64,000 bases of DNA from Chelonoidis abingdonii (Eukaryota; Chordata; Testudines; Testudinidae): assembly GCF_003597395.2 (NCBI RefSeq), contig NC_133782.1, positions 1,333,145 through 1,397,144 of the forward strand. Reading direction: 5' to 3'. A model generated the notes under the pieces. The model had not been told where the DNA came from. It ran no database searches and saw only the letters and a list, made by a program, of their open reading frames with translations. Positions 56,964 through 64,000 of the stretch are shown here, piece after piece (positions within the stretch are counted from its first letter, which is position 1; each line of letters begins with the position of its first letter). The position numbers and the translations under genes are program-made.

Positions 56964-59900
56964 TATGTTAGTAATTTTCACTTGTTAAGGCTCCGCACTC
57001 CCTTGTGTGCAACTGTTAGGATGTGGTGGGGAATGTTCTCTTAATCAGAAGGATCTGTGTTTTGTTTTGATTACACGGTTGCCAATAAATAAGCCCAGAC
57101 CATTGGTACCACATGTTAATGTTCTCCACTGTCGTTATGCACTAGCAAGCACTTGTCTTCTGAGTCACACGTGTTCCTCCTGGTAATGCTGGTGGACAAG
57201 TAAAGAAAAGGCAGCTTTGTTGGCTGCTTCTGCGCAACCCCCTCCCCCCCAAAACAGTAGGGGGTAGGAAGGGGAAATAAATATGTCAAAGGAAGAGCCA
57301 AGTACTTAATCCTTTGCATGCCAAGGAGTGTTTGGCCAAGACCCACCTTGGGCTGGGGTAAGTTTAAGAAGGGTTCAGTGCTTGGATGCCCACAAGGAGA
57401 ATGCTGAGATGTTGTTAACCTTGAAGAGTCTATTGAAAACAATGGCAAATGCACAAAAACATCCTGTATGAAATAGCAGGTGAGTCTCCCTTAAAAAGGG
57501 GGTTGTGGGGATGCTGCTGCAGCCAGTAAGTTAACAGCCCTATTCATATGCTGAGGATGTGCTAGTGGTCAAGTCCTTGCCTTTGTGGTGGTCGAAAATT
57601 AGCACCTCTAGCAGTGGAGAACCTCCTCCTCTCTCCCCTCCACCCCAGAACACCTTAGTAGTCAAAAGACAACTGAACCACAGAATATATTCCACCAGTT
57701 GCATAAGTCTGCAAATGTTCCTCTGTGTCCCTTACGTAGTTGTTAGCAGAAGTAACCTATAATTTCTGACTGCAGGTGGTAAGATCATCATTTCTTTTGG
57801 CTAAAAACAAACAAAACAAAAAAAAGTAAAGCTAATTGTATTCCAGGCAGGTTTGTACTAAATGCGGATCTCCTCTCTGCTATGTAATTACTCTGACAGC
57901 TGAAAGACTTAGAAACTTAGGAAAGCAAAATAATCACCACTTGGATTCCCCTGGTTAGTGCAGCCAGACGTGACTGCTGACAGGCTGGCAAGCCTGGTGC
58001 TGAAGGCAGGCATTGTCTTCATTCTGACATGTTTTAATTTCTGCGGGGCGTAAGTGCAATGTGGTCAGGCAGTATTTGCTTTTGTTTACAGCTTTCATTG
58101 GGGGGAAGGTGCACACTAATGAAATTTCATTCAGTGACCTTTGCTTTTGGCAATACTTGGCTGATTTGAACGTTTCTGCCCCCGCAGACACACGCCTGCC
58201 CCCTCCCATTGCTTCAGTGTTGAATGGGAAATACCTTCCTTGCTTTGTGTGGGCTTTGGTTCCCTTTTTTGTGTGTCAGTGAGCGAGCCCTCAATCTGTG
58301 GAGTTGCATCACAGTCCTCCAGAGCATCCTGCTGATTTATTCCCCGAATGGATTCAGGCTTCTTTTGAGCCAAGTGCGTTATCCCTTTGTATGCAAACAG
58401 ACCTGCTGGTCCAAAACCACGTCGTGGGCTGGGATAAGCATAGGAAGTCTTCGTCCAGTCAGCACCTGCAAGCAGAATCTTGTTTTTCCCAAGAAGTGGC
58501 GTTGGTGAGTTAGTAGATAGTGCTGGTTCCAGGAGAAGAGTGTTAGGCCAGTGCCTCAACATGTGGTAAGGGCTCTGCTGCTGGAGGTCCCATCCTCAGG
58601 AGGAGATGTTGGACAAAGGCTCTGGCCAGAGATCTCTGAAGAGACCTGGCTCTTTCACAAGAGTAAAGATATGTGAACTCTGGTTTCCTGACTGATTTCT
58701 AACTTGATTACTTGCATTCTGGCCACCAAAACGCCCTCAAGGGCAGAAATTATATTTACTTCCTCATAAAAATTGTACTGGGTTGCTAGTGTGTAGTGTA
58801 TGTATTGCCCAGGAGCGTGGGTCAGACAGACTGTTATTTCCTAGGGCCTGTCTCACCAGGGAGTGGGAATGCCCCGATTTCGTTGGTTACTCTTACAGAT
58901 GGCCCAGAGTGGCTGCCATGCTCCATCTCCAGAGCTGGCAGACGATTGGTATGAAGAGCTGCAGTCTATAGAGCGCTGTGGGATCTTTCTGGGGAAAAGG
59001 CTTAGTGGAAACGCTACATTGGTGCCCCTTGGTGCATCTTACTGCTCGTTATTGGCACCAGATAGTAGTCTTTTATTCTCTCTAATGTGGCAACAGACGG
59101 AGATGATTGGTGCAGACAACACCTTGCGTGGTGACTGCTCCCTTAGTGAAGCTGCAGGTAGCCGTGTGTGGCAGGCAGTGTGTGGCTGGTGACAAACACT
59201 ATTTTAAACCTAACCCTTTTTGTGGTAGTATTTTTTCTCTGTGTACAAGGGAAGATTAATGGCCAGGCAATGGAAAGTAAAAGCCCTAAAGGAGGCTGCC
59301 TGTTTTGTAAATGCCTTTAGTGAACTGACCCTCATTAGTGCTTCTGAACTGTTACTGGCCAGTCGGTAACTGTTCCCTCCAATGAAACCGCTTGGTAGGT
59401 AAAACTGGGAGGTTGAGCACGATTCGTGATCCCAGTCTAAGGGTCTTGCCTTTCTTCCAAGGAAAAGAGTTCCAGGCTGTTCGCTTTCATCAGGTCTGAG
59501 TGACTGCTGTGTTCGTGCAAGGTGTGGGATTGAGCCCCAAGCCCCACTACAGTCTGGGCCGGGGCAGTGCCAAAGTCTTGCTTGCTGCCCTGCTTGATGC
59601 ATCTCAGGCCTTCGTCCGGGTGTGTGAGGTCGGTGTTTGCCACTGGGTAGCTTTACTGTGATTCAGTTGACCCTAATTCAGTTGCTGGTGAGGTGGGTAT
59701 AGGTTGTTCACACTGGGATGAGGATACGTGTGTACAGACCTATGTATAATCTTTATTTCTGTAAGTGGGTATAGAAAATCTGTCATAACACATTTCTCCC
59801 TGTATGCGCCCAGTGGCAGGCCATGTTTGTAGACTTTCCAAGCCCACTGCCAGGCATACTTGCTTACGCAAGCTTTTGCTTCTGAGGATATCGGCAGGGA

Positions 59901-60112
59901 TCAGAGTTGATTTGATTGTTTGTTTGTTTTTAAATCAGTGAGAAGAATTAATTTTTTTTCTTGGCACTGATTCAGATAAGATTATTGCTGTTTGTGTTTT
60001 GTTTTAATCGTTGCTCATGTGTTGCGTGATCTGCTTAGCACGTTCTCTAAATCAAAATAAACACCCAGAGCAGTGCCCCTGAGGGGTTTCTCATCCTTGT
60101 TTTTTCCAACAG
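56964..60112. other. CTNNBL1 intron 7 remainder, nothing specific recognised
   Basis: Open frames such as 58131-58562 (-) and 59210-59602 (-) have no motif. No repeat family is recognised with confidence. An A-rich tract lies near 57805-57828. Confidence 0.35.
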
Positions 60113-60185
60113 GCAAAGATGCCTTTTGATGCCAATAAGCTGTACTGCAGTGAGGTGCTGGCCATTCTGCTCCAGAATAATGATG
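60113..60185 (+). CDS. CTNNBL1: CTNNBL1 coding exon 8
   Basis: The exon is 73 nt, 24 codons plus one base, about residues 251-274. It encodes AKMPFDANKLYCSEVLAILL followed by QNND. The acceptor is tttttccaacag and the donor GTGAGA at 60186. The next intron is only 239 bp, much shorter than the others, and carries a CT microsatellite and a long T tract before its acceptor. Confidence 0.95.
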
Positions 60186-60281
60186 GTGAGATGCAGCTCT
60201 GGTATTGATATTCTGTTAGGATAGGATCCAGGCTTGTTTCAGATCATGACAGCACTCTTCTGCCTCTGACTTCCCCTTGCT

Positions 60282-60300
60282 TTCTCTCTCTCTCTCTCTG
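60282..60300 (+). repeat. (CT)n microsatellite in short intron 8
   Basis: A run of about nine CT units within ttgctttctctctctctctc, followed by tgcagc. Confidence 0.8.
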
Positions 60301-60424
60301 CAGCTTTTGTACTCTGTCAAGCAGTATTGATTTTGTTTGCTGATGTATCAGTGTTAGATGTCTGTAAAATCTGACAGTTACCTTCATTTTTTCCTCTCTT
60401 TTTTTTTTTTTTTTCCCCCTCTAG

Positions 60425-60483
60425 ACAACAGGGAATTGCTTGGGGAGCTGGATGGGATCGATGTGCTGCTTCAGCAGTTATCT
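60425..60483 (+). CDS. CTNNBL1: CTNNBL1 coding exon 9
   Basis: The exon is 59 nt: two bases completing Asp, then 19 codons, about residues 276-294: NRELLGELDGIDVLLQQLS. The acceptor is ctag after an uninterrupted pyrimidine tract of about 30 bases (60391-60422). The donor is GTGAGT at 60484. The Asp-Asp-Asn-Arg run at this junction replaces the Asp-Glu-Asn-Arg I recall in mammals, a conservative change. Confidence 0.95.
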
Positions 60484-60629
60484 GTGAGTAATTCATATGC
60501 TTCTGGTCTGCCATTGAGAGACTCACTGATTGGGGCTGAAAATAGTGATGAGCAAAAATAGTAGCAGGAGTGGAACAGCTGCTAGGTATTGTTCTGTCTT
60601 GGCAGCTTGTATACATTGTTGCATTATAA

Positions 60630-60850
60630 TGCTCACTCTTAGCACTTTCATAGCACTTTAGAAACTTCCACTGGGAGCTCACCCTCCAAGACAGGTGGGG
60701 GTTGTCCCCATTTTAGAGATGTGAGTACTGAGGCACAACAGAAGTTAATGGTTCACCTAAAGCTACATCAAGACTTGGAGGTAAAGTGAGGATTAGAACT
60801 CGGGTGCTCCTGGCATCCTCTGCTCAGTGCACTAGACTGCATTGCCTATT
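60630..60850 (-). mobile_element. MIR/CORE-SINE-like element, antisense
   Basis: tagcactttcatagcacttt, ccccattttagagatgtgag, tactgaggcacaacagaag and attagaactcgggtgctcct, then cagtgcactagactgcattg, follow the reverse MIR order. Confidence 0.6.
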
Positions 60851-61690
60851 TGCCCTTTTAAGGGGGTTTACTCAGCTTTGTATCCTTAACTACTACTTTG
60901 TTCATTGAAGTGATGGTGACGTGCGTGGGTAAGGTCTAGGGTCAGGCTTATATTTGCTTCACTCAACAACTACTTCTGGTATTCACTATCAAGGACTGTT
61001 CAGCTGTATCGTAATCAATGAGGCTTGCATACAGAGAAGGGTTGAGGAAGAAATTAAGCAAAAAACCAGGAGTAAAGACTAGTGACAACAGGGGAGGCTT
61101 TGTCTTTGGGGTGCAGAAGAAAAAATCATAGGAAAAACTAACAATTATGTGGAATTGTTGGGCAGAGGCTGGTTGGGAGAAGGTCAGGAATGGCATAAGT
61201 GACTATTGAGGGGTGCTAGTGGGGTGGTGGTAGGTTGGCTATTTGAAGTGATCATAGATTTCGTTACTACACACAAACTAGTACAAAGAAGAGGTCATCT
61301 GAGCACACAGTCGGCCGCAGTTGTGCCTCTGGTAACCAGCTGTATCCTCACTGCACTATAGGTCAGGTAACCAACCTGTTTCCATTTTTCCAGCACACCC
61401 TCCTGTTGTGCTTTCGATTGCATCCCATTTACTAGCAGCCATTTGGGCCATCGCAATAACAGTCAGTCATGCCAAATGGAGTGAGAGGAGCACAGAGATG
61501 TGGGGGGTAATGCACTGAGAGAGTGGTTGCTGCCATCACAGTTGCAGGCTTATGCAAAATTATAATTTACAGGTTAAACTCTGAAGCTTTGCCCTGCGAA
61601 ATTTGTGTTTGATGTTAATTTGTGTTTGATGTCAGTGTTCATATGCAACCAAGTAAGGGCTTACATTTTTTTGCCCTCTTTGGCATGCAG

Positions 61691-61839
61691 GTGTTTAAAC
61701 GACACAATCCAAGCACGGCAGAAGAGCAGGAAATGATGGAGAACCTGTTTGACTCTCTCTGTTCCTGTCTAATGCTAAGCTCCAACCGAGATCGCTTCCT
61801 GAAGGGGGAGGGGCTACAGCTGATGAACCTCATGCTCAG
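61691..61839 (+). CDS. CTNNBL1: CTNNBL1 coding exon 10
   Basis: The exon is 149 nt, 49 codons plus two bases, about residues 295-343. It encodes VFKRHNPSTAEEQEMMENLF, then DSLCSCLMLSSNRDRFLKGE and GLQLMNLML. The last two bases, ag, begin a codon expected to be Arg in the next exon. The acceptor is ggcatgcag with only a modest pyrimidine tract. The donor is GTACAT at 61840, weaker than the others because it lacks G at +5. The open frame runs through this donor for about 65 more codons before a stop, so intron retention would add an unrelated C-terminal tail. Confidence 0.95.
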
Positions 61840-63810
61840 GTACATATCTGACTACTTGATCTCATTCACACTTAACCAGAACAACACATGCATCTTGTGT
61901 CCGGACACCTCTGTCCTCATGCTCTGCCTCTTCTGTCCAGCAGCGTCAACAAGTACAACCACTAGTGAAACAAATTGGGTGGTGTCTCCCTGCCAGCTGG
62001 TTGCTAAATGCACCTGTAATCCATCCAGTTACTAGTCTGGAGGACACATTCATTTTTGGGTGATACCCCCTTGTCCCAACGCAATATTCCCCTTTGAGCT
62101 AGCCAGAGATTCTTAATGTGCTTGTTTGTCCATCCAGTCCCCTCTCTCACATCTGAATATCTCACTGAAATAATGCTCCGTCCCTGATAGTTCTGTGTAA
62201 CAATCCCTGTTCTGAATTTTATGCAAAAAAAAGTCATTTTTTAATTTATTTTTTTGGGTGAAACTTCCCCTAGTGAGGCATTACTGAGATAAAGTAGCTG
62301 CTGGAAGATGCAAGTATAATGCTGTCCTGGAAAACCAGGTGAAAGAACACTATAGGTCAATCCACTAACCTACTAAGAATTTGGACTCCAACAAAAACAG
62401 ACTACAGGTGGTGGGGGCCTCTGAACAGAGTGCTTTTCTTTGTATCCAGATGTTATCCTCGCAACATTGATTGACCAGGTTGGTAAGGGTGTTTTTGTGA
62501 AAGCTGAGGTGAAACTGCTTTTGGGAAATGAATATAAATGTGCATTTCCTATCCATGCACATTTTGTGTCACACCGTAACTCTCCAGTCCTCCTCCTCCT
62601 CTCCTCTTTGCTGGTGAAGCATATCTGCTCCGACTTGACTTGGACTCTGCCCAAGCCTCACAATTGCATGTTGAGTAGGCTATCTGTTCAGTTCTGCTAG
62701 GTGTGCTGAGCTGCCTGTGGAGGTTGCTAGCAAATGCCAATGAGAAATGTATTCCTGCAGCGTATGGCTGGGTAATGTGCAGCAATGGGGAGCTGAATAA
62801 ATATCCAGAAATGTGGATTGTTCAGATAGGAACGCTGTGTTTTCTTAAGGCTAATTAAAGAAAAGCTCCAAAGCCAAGGACAAGGGGGAAGCCTCCCTCT
62901 GCCTCTAGGTTGTTTCTAATACTAAGTGGCTAAGCTAGTCTTGTGGAACTAAATATCTGGAGTACTTGCGCCATGTGGGTGGGAATTACCATTTGAATTT
63001 TTAATGGCTTTTTTTCCCCTTGTTTGGACTGCGATGTTTACCATCTTCTTCACCAGGATCCTAGTTGGAATGTTATGACGAGGGGAAAATTTTTCCCTTG
63101 ATACTTTTTTCTTTTTTTAGTGGCCATAAAGGAGCAATGAAGGGCAAAGCACAATTAAACTGCCATCAACATCTGTGGTGTTGCTGCAGTCTCGGAAAGG
63201 AGTTGCAGTTTTGGAAATATGGTTCCTCACCCGAAGTGGTGAAAGAGGAAAAGTGGGACTTATCAAAGCTTGAGCAGGGCTCTGGATTGCACATTAGTCA
63301 ATGATAAAGGGGACTGGATTGCTTGTGGGGCAGAGCCTTGAACTATTCAAATCCAGTGCAGGTCAGCAGCAGCCAGAAGTCATTGTCGTCTGGCTGTTTG
63401 ACTGGGCAACGGGAGTTGTTGTTCTGCCTGATTCCTTCTAGACAGATGTTCACATCTCCAAACCACCATCACATGGGGCATTGATTTGTCTCCTTGTTGT
63501 ACATTTCAGAGGGAGCAGTGAGTAGCTGGGCCTGAAGAACGAACTGCTCACTAAAAGTGGTTCCTGTTGGTCAAGGTTAAAGGCACCGAGTGGGAGCTTT
63601 TATTGCTGTCATCTTGCTGTCTGTTCTGTTCCACTTTCTATGGGCTGGGAGTCCGACCCTCTCACTAAGAGTTAAATAATTACTTCTCTCTTAAAGAATA
63701 TGAAAGAACTTGAACATACTCAGTTTACTCTTTCTGTGCTGTGGACATATCCTTTGATTCCCATTTCTAATGCATGTTTCTTTACACCTTCTTGGTATGG
63801 GTTTTTTTAG
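61840..63810 (+). other. Start of CTNNBL1 intron 10; no further exon found
   Basis: I searched this stretch by eye for the expected continuation (Glu-Lys-Lys-Ile-Ser-Arg and the following Ala-Leu-Lys-Val-Leu-Asp-His segment) and did not find it in any frame. The open frames are short and unlike known proteins. T-rich tracts occur near 62220-62260 and 63100-63120. I see no clear mobile element before 63811. Confidence 0.6.
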
Positions 63811-64000
63811 GGCTGTCAAGTGATTCACAATTTTTTTATTAATCATGTGATGAAACAATAATAGAATATCATTTATTTAAATATTTTACAGTGTACAGTG
63901 CTCACTTTATTTATTATTGATTGCAAATATTTGCACTGTAAAAAACCAAAGAAATATTTTTCAGTTCACCTAATACAAGTACTGCAGTGCAATCTCTTTA
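63811..64000. mobile_element. Interspersed repeat, truncated by window end
   Basis: It begins agggctgtcaagtgattcac and continues aaacaataatagaatatcat, gtacagtgctcactttattt and tatttgcactgtaaaaaac. I recognise this start as a widespread reptile repeat, probably a DNA transposon. Only about 190 bp are in view. Confidence 0.5.

Larger units (their letters stand above)
38232..64000 (+). other. CTNNBL1: CTNNBL1 gene locus, partial (coding exons 2-10 and introns)
   Basis: Nine exons at 38232-38420, 40686-40792, 45656-45795, 50179-50276, 53373-53466, 56321-56412, 60113-60185, 60425-60483 and 61691-61839 join in one open frame of 333 codons plus two bases. The product matches vertebrate CTNNBL1 from about residue 11 to 344. 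CTNNBL1 is a nuclear armadillo-like protein that associates with CDC5L and the Prp19 complex of the spliceosome and is reported to bind nuclear localisation signals and the antibody-diversifying deaminase AID. Intron lengths are about 2265, 4863, 4383, 3096, 2854, 3700, 239 and 1207 bp. All are GT-AG except the third listed, which is AT-AC. The first exon, encoding about ten residues, was not found. The exon after 61839 is beyond the window end. The locus looks like an intact functional gene. Confidence 0.95.

Noticed and set aside
1..64000. CRISPR array, bacterial operon, prophage or other prokaryotic system
   Set aside because: Intron-exon structure and vertebrate repeats fill the window; no regularly spaced repeat array or dense coding region is present.

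Overview
This is vertebrate nuclear DNA, most likely from a turtle. The evidence is the repeat mix: CR1 LINE copies, a tRNA-derived SINE with a CR1-like tail, several solo LTRs, and abundant palindromic and hAT-type elements. I recognise several of these from memory as typical turtle families; I could not search a repeat library.

The only protein-coding gene I can support is CTNNBL1 (beta-catenin-like protein 1, an armadillo-like protein of the Prp19/CDC5L spliceosome complex), on the + strand. Nine consecutive internal exons lie between 38232 and 61839. They total 1001 nt and encode about residues 11-344 of a protein of about 563 residues. Every junction keeps frame, and no exon has a stop or frameshift. 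The first exon (about 10 residues) is not visible, and the 3' exons lie beyond the window.

Layout. 1-1245: two CR1 fragments. 1246-23170: GC-rich, probably intergenic sequence with MIR-like SINEs, palindromic elements, one solo LTR (18930-19319), an 86-bp perfect direct duplication and two conserved-looking AT-rich stretches. 23170-24310: a CpG/C-rich island with degenerate C-rich repeats and an exact 147-bp tandem duplication carrying (AGC)8. 24310-38231: AT-richer repeat-laden DNA with a tRNA-SINE, a 520-bp fold-back element, a CR1 copy interrupted by a solo LTR, a hAT element and two further palindromes. 38232-61839: CTNNBL1 exons, with four LTRs in introns 2-4 and nested hAT elements in intron 6. 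61840-64000: next intron, ending in a partial interspersed repeat.

The strongest observation is that the intron between the 140-nt and 98-nt exons (45796-50178) is a minor-spliceosome (U12-type) AT-AC intron, with donor ATATCCTT, branch site ATCCTTAAC and acceptor AC. A spliceosome-component gene therefore depends on the minor spliceosome. A solo LTR sits 91 bp inside this intron. I found no prokaryotic genes, CRISPR array, tRNA or rRNA gene.
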